Origin: Cupriavidus sp. IDO
GTDB taxonomy: Bacteria > Pseudomonadota > Gammaproteobacteria > Burkholderiales > Burkholderiaceae
Direction of reading: 5' to 3'
Assembly: GCF_000812465.1 (NCBI RefSeq)
Contig: NZ_JWMA01000002.1
Coordinates: 59,079 to 123,078, forward strand
Length of the DNA stretch: 64,000 bases
The notes beneath the pieces are model-generated. The model made no database searches, was not told the DNA's origin, and was given only the letters and a program-made list of their open reading frames with translations. A program made the position numbers and the translations under genes. Shown one piece after another: positions 37,274 to 47,405 of this stretch. Numbering within the stretch: position 1 is the first letter of the stretch; each line of letters starts with the position of its first letter.

Positions 37274-38074
37274 ATGTTGAAAGTGGAGCCGATCCCCGCA
37301 TTCCAGGATAACTATATCTGGGCTATCCACGACGGGCACAGCGCCGCCGTGGTGGACCCGGGCGAGGCCGCGCCGGTGGAGGAGTTCCTCGCGGCGCGGG
37401 GCCTGGCTCTGGGCGCTATTGTAATCACCCATCACCACGGCGATCACCAGGGCGGCGTTTCCGACCTGCTGGCGGCCCACCCGACCACCTCGTCGGGCAG
37501 CCCGATGCCGGTTGTCGGGCCGGCCGGCGAACGGATCGGCGGACGGACCCAGGCGGTGCGCGAGGGCGACACCGTGGCGCTGGAGGCGCCTGCCGTGCAG
37601 TTTCGCGTACTTGACGTTCCGGGCCACACCGCCGGCCACGTCGCCTATGTCGGCGACCTGCGCGAGGCCGGCCCGGCGGTGTTCTGCGGCGATACGCTCT
37701 TTGCTAGCGGCTGCGGCCGCCTGTTCGAGGGCACGCCCGCGCAGATGCTGGACTCGCTGGACAAGCTCGCCGCGCTGCCGGGCGACACCCGTGTCTATTG
37801 CGCTCATGAATATACGCGCAGCAATGTACGCTTCGCTCGCGCCGTGGAGCCGGGGAATCATGCATTGGCGGAATGGGAATCCCGCGTCGATGCGCTGCGC
37901 CAGGCCGACCAGCCGACGGTGCCCACCACGGTGGCGCATGAGCGGGCGGTCAATCCCTTCCTGCGATCGCGCGAGCCAGCGGTGCGTGCGGCCGTGGCGG
38001 CCCATGGCGGCAATCCCGCCAACGATGCCGCGGCCTTCGGTGCGTTGCGCGGCTGGAAGGACAACTTCCGGTAG
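37274..38074 (+). CDS. gloB: Hydroxyacylglutathione hydrolase (glyoxalase II)
   Basis: Hydrolyses S-D-lactoylglutathione in methylglyoxal detoxification. The 266-residue metallo-beta-lactamase fold starts [20 protein letters not shown]. The binuclear metal motif [10 protein letters not shown] is complete, with later ligands in VPGHTAGH and FCGDTLF, and [10 protein letters not shown] near the C terminus. The ATG at 37274 follows GGAG at 37265-37268. It is divergent from the methyltransferase gene. Confidence 0.95.
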   Translation: MLKVEPIPAFQDNYIWAIHDGHSAAVVDPGEAAPVEEFLAARGLALGAIVITHHHGDHQGGVSDLLAAHPTTSSGSPMPVVGPAGERIGGRTQAVREGDTVALEAPAVQFRVLDVPGHTAGHVAYVGDLREAGPAVFCGDTLFASGCGRLFEGTPAQMLDSLDKLAALPGDTRVYCAHEYTRSNVRFARAVEPGNHALAEWESRVDALRQADQPTVPTTVAHERAVNPFLRSREPAVRAAVAAHGGNPANDAAAFGALRGWKDNFR

Positions 38075-38206
38075 CCGTCTTGCGCGGATGCCGGCCACGC
38101 CCAGGGCGCGCCGGAGAATTTGCATCCTGTGGAAAATCTGATTGACGCGAATCGCCGTTTTTTTTAGCATCAGGCACAATTTTTGGCGTCACGATTCGAG
38201 AACTTA

Positions 38207-39877
38207 ATGAAATTTGGTCGATTACTGGCGGTAGTTGCGTGTGCCGCGCTGCTTGCAGCCTGCGCCAGCACACCCACCCCGCCTGCCGCCGACAACACCG
38301 GCGCGACGACCGCCCAGAATTCCACGCCTGCAAAGAAGGATCCGCTCAACTCGCTCAACAGCGAAAAGAGCACGGCGTTCGGCACCTCCACTATCAATGT
38401 CGACCAGGGCGGCCTGGACTGGCTGCAGGGCCCGTCCACCGATATCTGGGACCGTATCCGGCGCGGCTTCGCCATGCCGGATCTGGAGGGGACGCTGGTC
38501 GACGACCGCACCCAGTGGTATGCGCAGCGGCCGGAATATATGGAGCGGATGGTAGGGCGTTCGAGCCGCTACCTCTATCACATCGTCGAGGAGCTGGAGC
38601 GCCGCAAGATGCCGACGGAACTGGCGCTGCTGCCGTTCGTCGAGAGCGCGTTCAACCCGCAGGCGCAGTCCACTGCCAAGGCCGCGGGCATGTGGCAGTT
38701 CATCCCGAGCACGGGCAAGACCTACAACCTGAAGCAGAACATGTTCCGCGACGAGCGGCGCGACGTGCTGGCGTCGACCGACGCCGCGCTGGATTACCTG
38801 GCGCGGCTGTACGACATGTTCGGCGACTGGCAGTTGGCGCTGGCGGCCTACAACTGGGGCGAGGGCGCAGTGTCGCGTGCCATTGCACGCAACCAGGCGC
38901 GCGGGCTGCCGACGGACTACGCCAGTCTCACCATGCCCAACGAGACGCGTTACTACGTGCCGAAGCTGCAGGCGGTGAAGAACATCATTGCCAATCCGGC
39001 GGCCTATGGCGTGAAGCTGCCTGAGATCCCGGACCACCCGTATTTCGTCACGGTGACGACCTCGCGCGACATCGATGTATCGCTGGCGGCCAAGCTCGCC
39101 AATATGCCGCTGGACGAGTTCAAGGCACTGAATCCGTCGTTCAACCGGCCGGTGATCCTCGGGGCGTCCAATCCGCAGATCCTGCTGCCGTTCGATAATG
39201 CAGAGCGCTTCCAGTACAACCTGAACACGTACCGGGGCGGCCTGTCGAGCTGGACCGCGGTGACGGTGGACAACCGCGAGCGGATCGAGGCCTTGGCCGC
39301 GCGCCTGAATATCGACGTCGATACGCTGCGCGAGATCAATAGCATCCCGAAGGGCATGCGGCTGAAAGCGGGCTCGACGGTCATGATCCCCCGCTCGGGA
39401 CACCACGACCAGGACATCAGCGCCTCGCTGGCCGATACGGCCATGCTGTCGATGGAGCCGGACGTGCCCGACGCGCGCCGGATCGTGGTGCGGGCCGGCC
39501 GGCGCGATACGGTCGCTTCGGTGGCGCGGCGCTATGGCGTGTCGGCGGGGCAGGTGCAGTCGTGGAACAAGCTGCCGGGGACCAAGCTGGTGGCCGGGCA
39601 GAGCCTGGTCCTGATGGTGCCGGTGCGTGGCGCCGGCGCCGCCAGGGCGGCGCGCGCGCAGGCCGCGGACGACAAGCCTGAAATCGTACGGGTATCGGCG
39701 GGCGGCAAAGGCAAGAGCGCGAGCAAGACCGAGCCGCGCAAGCGCATCACGGTAGAGGCCAGGCCGCGGCAAGCGGTCAGGAGTGCAGCGCCGTCGCACA
39801 GCGTACGGGAGGCCAAGGCGTCACCGGCGGTCAAGGCGTCCGCCAAGAGTACGGCCAAGGGCGCCAAGGCACGCTGA
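38207..39877 (+). CDS. mltD: Membrane-bound lytic murein transglycosylase D-like lipoprotein
   Basis: A 556-residue outer-membrane lipoprotein that cuts the glycan chains of peptidoglycan. The signal ends in a lipobox LLAAC, so Cys would be lipidated. The SLT domain has the catalytic Glu in LPFVESAFNPQAQS and the LAAYNWGEGAVSRAI motif. Two LysM-type repeats follow: a first around DNRERIEALAARLNIDVDTL, and a second around AGRRDTVASVARRYGVSAGQV. The C terminus is long and basic (TEPRKRITVEARPRQAV). ATG at 38207. It is a single gene ending at a strong terminator. Confidence 0.92.
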   Translation: MKFGRLLAVVACAALLAACASTPTPPAADNTGATTAQNSTPAKKDPLNSLNSEKSTAFGTSTINVDQGGLDWLQGPSTDIWDRIRRGFAMPDLEGTLVDDRTQWYAQRPEYMERMVGRSSRYLYHIVEELERRKMPTELALLPFVESAFNPQAQSTAKAAGMWQFIPSTGKTYNLKQNMFRDERRDVLASTDAALDYLARLYDMFGDWQLALAAYNWGEGAVSRAIARNQARGLPTDYASLTMPNETRYYVPKLQAVKNIIANPAAYGVKLPEIPDHPYFVTVTTSRDIDVSLAAKLANMPLDEFKALNPSFNRPVILGASNPQILLPFDNAERFQYNLNTYRGGLSSWTAVTVDNRERIEALAARLNIDVDTLREINSIPKGMRLKAGSTVMIPRSGHHDQDISASLADTAMLSMEPDVPDARRIVVRAGRRDTVASVARRYGVSAGQVQSWNKLPGTKLVAGQSLVLMVPVRGAGAARAARAQAADDKPEIVRVSAGGKGKSASKTEPRKRITVEARPRQAVRSAAPSHSVREAKASPAVKASAKSTAKGAKAR

Positions 39878-39900
39878 GAGAGCCAGGCCGGACCGTAAGC

Positions 39901-39932
39901 AAAGGGGCGTTGCCAGCGGCACGCCCCTTTTT
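39901..39932 (+). terminator. Rho-independent terminator of mltD
   Basis: AAGGGGCGT (39902-39910) pairs with ACGCCCCTT (39921-39929), followed by TTT. It lies 23 bp after the mltD stop. Confidence 0.85.
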
Positions 39933-40053
39933 CAATTGACGGCAACCGTCGGAGCCCGGGTTCCCTCGTGGTGGGGTGGCGCGCACAGCGCGGTCCGCTG
40001 GTGGCAAACTAGCAGGACGATAAGACTACCGCAGACCGCGGAGGAGACCTGCC

Positions 40054-41946
40054 ATGACGGCAAGCCATGCCGTGCATGCGCGTTCGCTGGCCGACCCCCA
40101 GGGGTTCTGGGCCGAACAGGCGAAGCGCATCGACTGGGAAACGCCCTTCGGGCAAGTGCTGGACAACAGCTGCCCGCCATTCACCCGATGGTTCGTGGGC
40201 GGGCGCACCAACCTGTGCCACAACGCGCTCGACCGTCACCAGGCAGCGCGCGCCGCCCAGCCCGCGCTGGTATGGATCTCGACCGAGACTGACGAGCAGC
40301 GCACCTACACCTACGCCGAGCTGTACGACGAGGTCAACCGCATGGCTGCGATCCTGCAGGGGCTTGGTGTGCAGAAGGGCGACCGCGTGCTGATCTATAT
40401 GCCGATGATCCCGCAGGCGACCTTTGCCATGCTGGCGTGTGCGCGCATCGGCGCCATCCACTCGGTGGTGTTCGGCGGGTTTGCCTCGGTAAGCCTGGCG
40501 GCGCGGATCGACGACGCGCAGCCGCGCGTGATCGTCAGCGCCGACGCCGGCTCCCGCGCCGGCAAGGTGGTGCCCTACAAGCCGCTGCTCGACGAAGCGA
40601 TCCGCTTGTCGCAGCACAAGCCTGAAAAAGTGCTGCTGGTCGACCGCAAGCTCGCCGACATGCCGCGCACCGAAGGGCGCGACGAGGACTACGCCGCCTG
40701 GCGCGAGCGGGTGGCCGGTGCTCAGGTGCCGTGCGTCTGGCTGGAGTCCTCGGAGCCCTCCTACGTGCTCTACACCTCCGGAACCACGGGCAAGCCAAAA
40801 GGGGTGCAGCGCGATACCGGCGGCTATGCCGTGGCGCTGGCAACGTCGATGGCGTACATCTTCTGCGGCAAGGCCGGCGACACCATGTTCACCGCGTCGG
40901 ACATCGGCTGGGTGGTGGGGCACAGCTATATCGTCTACGGACCGCTGCTGGCAGGCATGACCACGGTGATGTACGAAGGCACGCCGATCCGCCCGGACGG
41001 CGGCATCCTCTGGCGCATTGTCGAGCAGTACAAGGTCAACCTGATGTTCAGCGCGCCGACCGCGATCCGCGTGCTCAAGAAGCAGGACCCGTCCTGGCTG
41101 ACGCGCTACGACCTGTCCAGCCTGCGCCTGCTGTTCCTGGCCGGCGAGCCGCTGGACGAGCCGACCGCCCGATGGATCCAGGAAGGCATCGGCAAGCCGG
41201 TGGTCGACAACTACTGGCAGACCGAATCCGGCTGGCCGATCATCGCCATCCAGCGCGGCATCGAAGCCCTGCCGCCCAAGCTCGGCTCGCCCGGCGTGCC
41301 GGCCTATGGCTACGACCTGCGCATCGTGGACGAGAATACCGGCAAGGAGTGCGCGCCAGGGCAGAAGGGCGTGGTTGCCATCGATGGGCCTCTGCCGCCG
41401 GGCTGCATGAGCACGGTCTGGGGCGACGATGATCGATTCGTGCGCACCTACTGGTCGGCCGTGCCGAACCGCTTGTGCTATTCGACGTTTGACTGGGGGG
41501 TGCGCGACGAGGATGGCTACGTGTTTATCCTCGGCCGCACCGACGATGTCATCAACGTCGCGGGCCATCGGCTCGGTACGCGCGAGATCGAGGAGAGCCT
41601 GTCCTCGCACCCGGGTGTGGCAGAGGTGGCAGTGGTCGGCGTGCAGGACGCGCTCAAAGGGCAGGTGGCGATGGGCTTCTGCATCGCCCGCGACGCCGCC
41701 CGCACCGCCACGCCTGCCGACCGGCTGGCGCTTGAGGGCGAGCTGATGAAGACAGTGGAGCAGCAACTGGGCGCGGTCGCGCGCCCGGCGCGGGTGTTCT
41801 TCGTCAACGTGCTGCCCAAGACGCGTTCCGGCAAGCTGCTGCGGCGCGCGATCCAGGCGGTGGCGGAAGGGCGCGATCCCGGCGACCTGACCACCATTGA
41901 GGATCCCACCGCGCTGGAGCAGCTGCAGTCCGCCCTGAAGGGCTGA
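40054..41946 (+). CDS. prpE: Propionyl-CoA synthetase
   Basis: An acyl-CoA synthetase of 630 residues, activating propionate with ATP and CoA. The phosphate loop YTSGTTGKPKGV, the YWQTESGWPI motif and TRSGKLLRR with the catalytic Lys are all present. The length of 630 and SGWPI in place of the TETGG form of acetyl-CoA synthetase favour PrpE; acsA at 5.1 kb is the true acetate enzyme. The ATG at 40054 follows GGAGGAG. It stands alone, not beside prpBC. It is followed by a long inverted repeat before the aminobenzoate operon. Confidence 0.92.
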   Translation: MTASHAVHARSLADPQGFWAEQAKRIDWETPFGQVLDNSCPPFTRWFVGGRTNLCHNALDRHQAARAAQPALVWISTETDEQRTYTYAELYDEVNRMAAILQGLGVQKGDRVLIYMPMIPQATFAMLACARIGAIHSVVFGGFASVSLAARIDDAQPRVIVSADAGSRAGKVVPYKPLLDEAIRLSQHKPEKVLLVDRKLADMPRTEGRDEDYAAWRERVAGAQVPCVWLESSEPSYVLYTSGTTGKPKGVQRDTGGYAVALATSMAYIFCGKAGDTMFTASDIGWVVGHSYIVYGPLLAGMTTVMYEGTPIRPDGGILWRIVEQYKVNLMFSAPTAIRVLKKQDPSWLTRYDLSSLRLLFLAGEPLDEPTARWIQEGIGKPVVDNYWQTESGWPIIAIQRGIEALPPKLGSPGVPAYGYDLRIVDENTGKECAPGQKGVVAIDGPLPPGCMSTVWGDDDRFVRTYWSAVPNRLCYSTFDWGVRDEDGYVFILGRTDDVINVAGHRLGTREIEESLSSHPGVAEVAVVGVQDALKGQVAMGFCIARDAARTATPADRLALEGELMKTVEQQLGAVARPARVFFVNVLPKTRSGKLLRRAIQAVAEGRDPGDLTTIEDPTALEQLQSALKG

Positions 41947-41952
41947 GCGCGC

Positions 41953-42002
41953 CAAGGTGAATCTGCGACGTGCCTGACCAGGCACATCGCAGAATCACCT
42001 TG
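41953..42002. repeat. Long hairpin between prpE and the aminobenzoate operon
   Basis: Arms of 23 bp (left 41953-41975, right 41980-42002) match with only two differences, around a 4-nt loop GACC. The left arm begins CAAGGTGAATCTGCG. No T run follows on the plus strand, so it is not a classical terminator; it may still stop or protect the prpE transcript. Confidence 0.8.
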
Positions 42003-42023
42003 CCACATGCTCACGCGCGGACT

Positions 42024-42050
42024 AATATTTGAAGCATAAAATATTTAAGC
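42024..42050. promoter_or_regulatory. AT-rich palindromic site upstream of the aminobenzoate operon
   Basis: AATATTT occurs twice (42024-42030 and 42040-42046), and GCATAAAATATTTAAGC (42034-42050) is a near palindrome. This AT-rich spot, 47 bp before abmA in a GC-rich genome, is a good candidate for promoter plus operator of a MarR-type or similar regulator, none of which is in the window. Confidence 0.45.
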
Positions 42051-42096
42051 TTGATTTAGATGCCGTCCGGATAGGCTGGCTGGCAGGAGACGACAA

Positions 42097-44460
42097 ATGC
42101 GAGTGCTTTGTATTGGCGGTGGTCCGGCAGGCTTGTACTTCGGCTTGCTGATGAAGCTGCAGGATCCGGCGAACGAGGTCATCGTGGTCGAGCGCAACCG
42201 GCCGTACGATACCTTCGGCTGGGGCGTGGTGTTCTCCGATGCCACCATGGACAACCTGAAGGAGGCCGACCCGGTCAGCGCCGCCGAGATCAACGCGGCG
42301 TTCAACCACTGGGACGATATCGATGTCCATATCGGCGGCCGCACCATCCGCTCCGGTGGCCACGGCTTTATCGGCATTGGCCGCAAGCGCCTGCTCAACA
42401 TCCTGCAAGCCCGCTGCGAGGCGCTCGGCGTGAAGCTGGTGTTCGAGACCGATGTGAGCGATGACCAGGCACTGGCCATGCAGTACAACGCCGACCTGGT
42501 GATTGCCTCGGACGGCCTCAACAGCCGCATCCGCACCCGGTATGCTGACACCTTCCGCCCGGACATCGACACGCGTCAATGCCGTTTTGTCTGGCTCGGC
42601 ACCCACAAGCTGTTCGACGCCTTCACCTTCGCCTTCGAGAAGACCGAGCACGGCTGGTTCCAGGCGCACGCCTACCGCTTCGACGACAACACCTCGACCT
42701 TCATCGTCGAGACCCCCGAGGAAGTCTGGCGCGCCGCTGGCATCGAACAGATGAGCCAGGAGGAGGGCGTGGCGTACTGCGAAAAACTGTTCGCCAAATA
42801 CCTCGACGGCAACAAGCTGATCAGCAATGCTTCCCACCTGCGCGGCTCCGCGATCTGGATCCGCTTCCCGCGCGTCATCTGCAACAAGTGGGTGCACTGG
42901 AATACGCTGGCGGACGGGCGACGCGTGCCGGTGGTGCTGATGGGCGATGCCGCCCATACCGCGCACTTCTCGATCGGCTCCGGCACCAAGCTGGCGCTGG
43001 AAGATGCGATCGACCTGGCCGCCGACATCGGCGCGGCCGGGCACGACGGGCTGCCCACGGCGCTGGACCGCTACGAAGCCACGCGCAGCGTGGAAGTGCT
43101 GAAGATCCAGAATGCCGCGCGCAATTCCACGGAGTGGTTCGAGAACGTCGAGCGCTATGCGGGCCTCGCGCCGGAACAGTTCGCCTATTCACTGCTGACA
43201 CGCTCGCAGCGCATTTCGCACGAGAACCTGCGCGTGCGTGACGCTGGCTACGTCGAGGGCTTCGAGCACTGGCTGGCACGTCAGTCCGGCGTTCCGGCCG
43301 AATCGGCGCAACTGAGCGAAGGCAAGTCGGTGCCGCCGATGTTCACGCCGTACCGCGTGCGCGGCGTCACGCTGAAGAACCGCGTGGTGGTATCGCCGAT
43401 GGCGATGTATTCCTGCGTCGACGGCGTGCCGGGAGACTTCCACCTGGTGCACCTGGGGTCGCGCGCACTCGGCGGCGCCGGCATGGTGGTGGCGGAGATG
43501 ACCTGCGTCTCGCCGGATGCCCGCATTTCGCCGGCCTGCCCGGGCCTGTGGAACGACACCCAGCGCGATGCCTGGCGGCGCATCGTCGACTTCGTCCATG
43601 GCAACAGCGACGCGCGCATCGCCATGCAGCTTGGCCACTCCGGGCGCAAGGGCTCGACGCAGCTGGGCTGGGAAGAGATGGACCACCCGCTGCCCGAAGG
43701 CAACTGGCCGGTGATTTCGGCTTCGGCGCTGCCATACTTCCCGGGCGAATCGCAGACCCCGCGTGCCATGACGCGCGCCGATATGGATCGCGTGCGGGAT
43801 GATTTCGTTGCCGCCGCGCGCCGCGCTGCCGAGGCCGGATTCGACTGGCTCGAGCTGCACTGTGCGCACGGCTACCTGCTATCGAGCTTTATCTCGCCGC
43901 TGACCAATACGCGTGAGGACGAGTACGGCGGCTCGCTGGCTGCACGGCTGAGCTATCCGCTGGAAGTCTTCGCCGCGGTGCGCGAAGTCTGGCCGCAGGA
44001 CCGGCCGATGTCGGTCCGGATCTCGGCGCACGACTGGGTGGAAGGCGGCATTACCGCCGACGACGCCGTGGAAATCGCCAAGGCGTTCAAGGCGGCCGGC
44101 GCCGACATGATCGACTGCTCGTCGGGGCAGGTGAGCCCGGACCAGGAGCCGGTCTACGGTCGTATGTACCAGACGCCGTTTGCCGACCGCATCCGCAATG
44201 AGGCCGATATTCCGACCATTGCAGTCGGTGCGATCTTCGAAGCCGACCACGTCGACTCCATCGTCGCTGCGGGCCGTGCCGATCTCTGCGCAATTGCCCG
44301 TCCGCATCTGGCGGACCCGGCGTGGACGCTGCATGAGGCGGCAAGGCTGGGGTATCGCGATGTCACGTGGCCCAAGCAATACCAGGCCGGCAAGCGCCAG
44401 CTCGAAACCAACCTGGAACGCGCGGCTGCACAGGCGCAGCCGCCGGGGAAACAAGCATGA
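42097..44460 (+). CDS. abmA: 2-aminobenzoyl-CoA monooxygenase/reductase (fused flavoprotein)
   Basis: A 787-residue fusion. Residues about 1-400 are an FAD monooxygenase ([15 protein letters not shown] at the start, [20 protein letters not shown] later). Residues about 410-780 are an Old Yellow Enzyme-like FMN reductase ([40 protein letters not shown]). This exact fusion is known from Azoarcus evansii, where it oxygenates and reduces 2-aminobenzoyl-CoA with O2 and NADH. Salicylyl-CoA hydroxylases share the first half only. The following ligase, SDR, hydratase and acyl-CoA dehydrogenase agree. The ATG at 42097 has CAGGAGACG upstream. It overlaps the SDR gene by ATGA. Confidence 0.92.
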   Translation: MRVLCIGGGPAGLYFGLLMKLQDPANEVIVVERNRPYDTFGWGVVFSDATMDNLKEADPVSAAEINAAFNHWDDIDVHIGGRTIRSGGHGFIGIGRKRLLNILQARCEALGVKLVFETDVSDDQALAMQYNADLVIASDGLNSRIRTRYADTFRPDIDTRQCRFVWLGTHKLFDAFTFAFEKTEHGWFQAHAYRFDDNTSTFIVETPEEVWRAAGIEQMSQEEGVAYCEKLFAKYLDGNKLISNASHLRGSAIWIRFPRVICNKWVHWNTLADGRRVPVVLMGDAAHTAHFSIGSGTKLALEDAIDLAADIGAAGHDGLPTALDRYEATRSVEVLKIQNAARNSTEWFENVERYAGLAPEQFAYSLLTRSQRISHENLRVRDAGYVEGFEHWLARQSGVPAESAQLSEGKSVPPMFTPYRVRGVTLKNRVVVSPMAMYSCVDGVPGDFHLVHLGSRALGGAGMVVAEMTCVSPDARISPACPGLWNDTQRDAWRRIVDFVHGNSDARIAMQLGHSGRKGSTQLGWEEMDHPLPEGNWPVISASALPYFPGESQTPRAMTRADMDRVRDDFVAAARRAAEAGFDWLELHCAHGYLLSSFISPLTNTREDEYGGSLAARLSYPLEVFAAVREVWPQDRPMSVRISAHDWVEGGITADDAVEIAKAFKAAGADMIDCSSGQVSPDQEPVYGRMYQTPFADRIRNEADIPTIAVGAIFEADHVDSIVAAGRADLCAIARPHLADPAWTLHEAARLGYRDVTWPKQYQAGKRQLETNLERAAAQAQPPGKQA

Positions 44461-45260
44461 CCGCATCGAAGCTTTCATTGCAGGGACGGCACGCCCTGGT
44501 TACCGGCGGCGGGCGCGGTATCGGCGCCGCCATCGCACAGCGCCTGCTGGCGGACGGCGCCAGGGTGACGCTGCTCGGGCGCGATGCCGCAACGCTCGAT
44601 GCCACGGTGCGGGTGCTGAGCACCGCCGTGACGGACCACGGGATGCTGACTGCGGTCAGCGCCGACGTGACGGATGCGGAAAGCGTTGCCAATGCATTCA
44701 GGGCTGCGACGGCAAAGGCGGGGCCGGTCACGCTGCTGGTCAACAATGCCGGACAGGCCCACAGCGCGCCGTTCGTCAAGACCAGCCTGGAACTCTGGCA
44801 GCGCATGCTGGACGTGAACCTGACCGGGACCTTCCTCTGCACGCAGGCCGCCCTGCCGGACATGCTGGAGGCTGGCTGGGGGCGCATCGTCAACGTTGCC
44901 AGCACTGCCGGGCTGATCGGCTACGGCTACGTCAGCGCCTATTGCGCGGCCAAGCACGGCGTGATCGGCCTGACGCGCGCGCTGGCGCTGGAAACCGCGG
45001 ACAAGGGCGTGACGGTCAACGCCGTCTGCCCGGGCTATACGGAAACCGACATCGTGCGCGATGCGGTGGCCAATATCGTCAGCAAGACAGGCCGCACCGA
45101 AGCGCAGGCGCGCGCCGAGCTGGCCGCGCGCAATCCCCAGCGCAAGCTGGTGCAGCCGGAGGAAGTTGCCGACGCTGTGGGCTGGCTGTGCCAGCCGTCC
45201 GCGGCCTCGATCACGGGCCAGGCCATCCCGGTGGCCGGCGGCGAGGTCATGGCGGGCTGA
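44457..45260 (+). CDS. SDR-family 3-hydroxyacyl-CoA dehydrogenase-like protein
   Basis: A 267-residue short-chain dehydrogenase. The NAD site is [19 protein letters not shown], the NNAG motif is [14 protein letters not shown], and the catalytic Ser and Tyr-x3-Lys are in [20 protein letters not shown]. It starts within the abmA stop codon (ATGA overlap), so it is coupled to it. In this operon it probably oxidises a 3-hydroxyacyl-CoA intermediate of the aminobenzoyl-CoA pathway (inference from position). Confidence 0.9.
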   Translation: MTASKLSLQGRHALVTGGGRGIGAAIAQRLLADGARVTLLGRDAATLDATVRVLSTAVTDHGMLTAVSADVTDAESVANAFRAATAKAGPVTLLVNNAGQAHSAPFVKTSLELWQRMLDVNLTGTFLCTQAALPDMLEAGWGRIVNVASTAGLIGYGYVSAYCAAKHGVIGLTRALALETADKGVTVNAVCPGYTETDIVRDAVANIVSKTGRTEAQARAELAARNPQRKLVQPEEVADAVGWLCQPSAASITGQAIPVAGGEVMAG

Positions 45261-45311
45261 CGCAAGGCAGCTGCCAGCAGCGATACAGACAATTATTTGA
45301 GCGAGATAGAC

Positions 45312-46163
45312 ATGAGCGAGATTGCACTGGACATGCGCCACCACAAGCGCAGCTTTGCCGACTACAAGCCTGAGCACTTCCTGTGGTCGGTCTCGGCCGA
45401 CGGCAAGGTGGCAACGGTGACGCTGAACCGCCCCGAGCGCAAGAACCCCCTGACGTTCGATTCCTACGCCGAGCTGCGCGACCTGTTCCGCGGCCTCTGC
45501 TATGCCCGCGACATCAAGGCTGTCGTCGTGACGGGAGCTGGGGGCAATTTCTGCTCCGGCGGCGATGTGCACGAAATCATTGGCCCGCTGACGAAGATGA
45601 CGATGCCGGAACTGCTCGACTTCACGCGCATGACCGGCGACCTGGTCAAGGCCATGCGCGCGTGCCCGCAGCCGGTGATCAGCGCAGTCGACGGCATCTG
45701 CGCCGGTGCCGGCGCGATGATGGCGCTGGCTTCGGACATGCGTCTCGGTACTGCGCTGGCCAAGACGGCTTTCCTGTTCGTACGCGTAGGGCTGGCAGGC
45801 GCGGACATGGGCGCCTGCTCGCTGCTGCCGCGCGTGATCGGGCAGGGCAGGGCCAGCGAGCTGCTTTACACCGGACGCGTGATGACCGCGGAGGAAGGCT
45901 TGCAGTGGGGCTTCTTCAACGCACTGCATCCCTCCGATGCCGTGCTGGCACAGGCCCACGCGCTGGCGGTGCAGCTGGCGGCCGGCCCCACCTTCGCGCA
46001 CGGGGTGACCAAGAAGCTGTTGCATCAGGAATGGAACATGGGCCTGGACGAAGCTATCGAGGCCGAAGCCGAAGCCCAGGCCATCTGCATGCAGACCCGC
46101 GACTTCCGTCGCGCATACGAGGCTTTTGTTGCCAAGAGCAAGCCTGTGTTCGAAGGCGACTAA
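45312..46163 (+). CDS. Enoyl-CoA hydratase/isomerase family protein
   Basis: A 283-residue crotonase-fold protein. The oxyanion-hole segments are [15 protein letters not shown] and [20 protein letters not shown]. The early motif [20 protein letters not shown] is typical. I chose the ATG at 45312 over a TTG 15 nt upstream. In the operon it would hydrate an unsaturated ring or chain CoA ester, or open the ring. It follows the SDR by 51 bp. Confidence 0.9.
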   Translation: MSEIALDMRHHKRSFADYKPEHFLWSVSADGKVATVTLNRPERKNPLTFDSYAELRDLFRGLCYARDIKAVVVTGAGGNFCSGGDVHEIIGPLTKMTMPELLDFTRMTGDLVKAMRACPQPVISAVDGICAGAGAMMALASDMRLGTALAKTAFLFVRVGLAGADMGACSLLPRVIGQGRASELLYTGRVMTAEEGLQWGFFNALHPSDAVLAQAHALAVQLAAGPTFAHGVTKKLLHQEWNMGLDEAIEAEAEAQAICMQTRDFRRAYEAFVAKSKPVFEGD

Positions 46164-46173
46164 AGGACTTCCC

Positions 46174-47343
46174 ATGTCAGACAAGACCTATCTCGACCTG
46201 CCGTTCCTGGGGGATGCGCACCGCGTGCTGGAACGCGATCTCGATGCCTGGTGCGCGGCGAACCTGAGGGTCGACCACAGCGATACCGATGCCGCCTGCC
46301 GCGCGCTGGTGCGCCAGCTTGGCGAGGCGGGCTGGCTGCGCTATTGTGTGCCGGCTGCGCATGGCGGCGCGCTGCCCGCGCTCGATTCGCGCTCGCTGTG
46401 CCTGATGCGCGAGACGCTGGCCCGCCATGACGGCCTGGCTGACTTTGCGTTCGCGATGCAAGGCCTGGGTTCGGGCGCGATTTCGCTGGCCGGCAGCGAT
46501 GCCGCGCGTGAGCGCTACCTGCCGCGCGTGGCGCGCGGCGAGGCCATCGCCGCCTTTGCATTGTCCGAGCCCGAAGCCGGCTCCGATGTGGCGGCCATGC
46601 AGTGCAGCGCTCGGCTGGATGCGGACGGCAGCCACTACGTGATCGATGGCGCCAAGACGTGGATCTCCAATGGCGGCATCGCGGATTTCTATTGCGTATT
46701 TGTGCGGACCGGCGAAGCGCCGGGCGCGCGAGGCATCTCGGCCTTCGTGGTCGACGCGGACACGCCGGGCCTGACCATTGCCGAGCGCATCGACGTGATG
46801 GCGCCGCACCCGCTCGCCACGCTGCGCTTCGACAACTGCCGCGTGCCGGTGGGGAACCGCCTTGGCGAAGCCGGGCAGGGCTTCAAGGTGGCGATGATGA
46901 CGCTCGATATCTTCCGCGCCTCCGTCGCCGCCGCGGCGCTTGGCTTCGGCCGGGCTGCGCTGGACGACGCGATGGCGCGTGCCTGTGCCCGCCCGATGTT
47001 CGGCGGCGTGCTGGCCGACCTGCAGCTGACGCAGGCCGCCATCGGCGACATGGCCACGGCCATCGACACGGCAGCGCTGCTGACCTACCGCGCGGCCTGG
47101 CTGCGCGACGTCAAGGGCGTGCGCACTACGCGCGAGGCGGCGATGGCCAAGATGGTCGCGACCGAGAATGCACAGCAGGTGATCGACCGCGCAGTGCAGA
47201 TGTTCGGCGGCCTGGGGGTGAAGGTAGGCACGCGGGTGGAGAGCCTGTACCGCGAGATCCGCTCGCTGCGCATCTATGAAGGTGCGACCGAAGTGCAGAA
47301 GCTGATCATTGCCCGCGAAACGCTCGCCGGCAGGGCAGCCTGA
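46174..47343 (+). CDS. Acyl-CoA dehydrogenase
   Basis: A 389-residue flavoprotein of the acyl-CoA dehydrogenase family. FAD-binding segments [18 protein letters not shown] and [16 protein letters not shown] are in the N-terminal half, and [20 protein letters not shown] with [17 protein letters not shown] is near the C terminus. The catalytic base would be the Glu in YEGATEVQ, where most members have it. It lies 10 bp after the hydratase gene. It fits a beta-oxidation-like step in the aminobenzoyl-CoA pathway. Confidence 0.92.
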   Translation: MSDKTYLDLPFLGDAHRVLERDLDAWCAANLRVDHSDTDAACRALVRQLGEAGWLRYCVPAAHGGALPALDSRSLCLMRETLARHDGLADFAFAMQGLGSGAISLAGSDAARERYLPRVARGEAIAAFALSEPEAGSDVAAMQCSARLDADGSHYVIDGAKTWISNGGIADFYCVFVRTGEAPGARGISAFVVDADTPGLTIAERIDVMAPHPLATLRFDNCRVPVGNRLGEAGQGFKVAMMTLDIFRASVAAAALGFGRAALDDAMARACARPMFGGVLADLQLTQAAIGDMATAIDTAALLTYRAAWLRDVKGVRTTREAAMAKMVATENAQQVIDRAVQMFGGLGVKVGTRVESLYREIRSLRIYEGATEVQKLIIARETLAGRAA

Positions 47344-47405
47344 GCGCGGCACGAAAACCACCTAGCGAAACTGCGACACAGCAGAAAGCAGACAGGAGAC
47401 AAGTC

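Noticed and set aside
40054..41946. A second acetyl-CoA synthetase
   Set aside because: The 630-residue length and YWQTESGWPI motif point to propionyl-CoA synthetase, not a duplicate of acsA.
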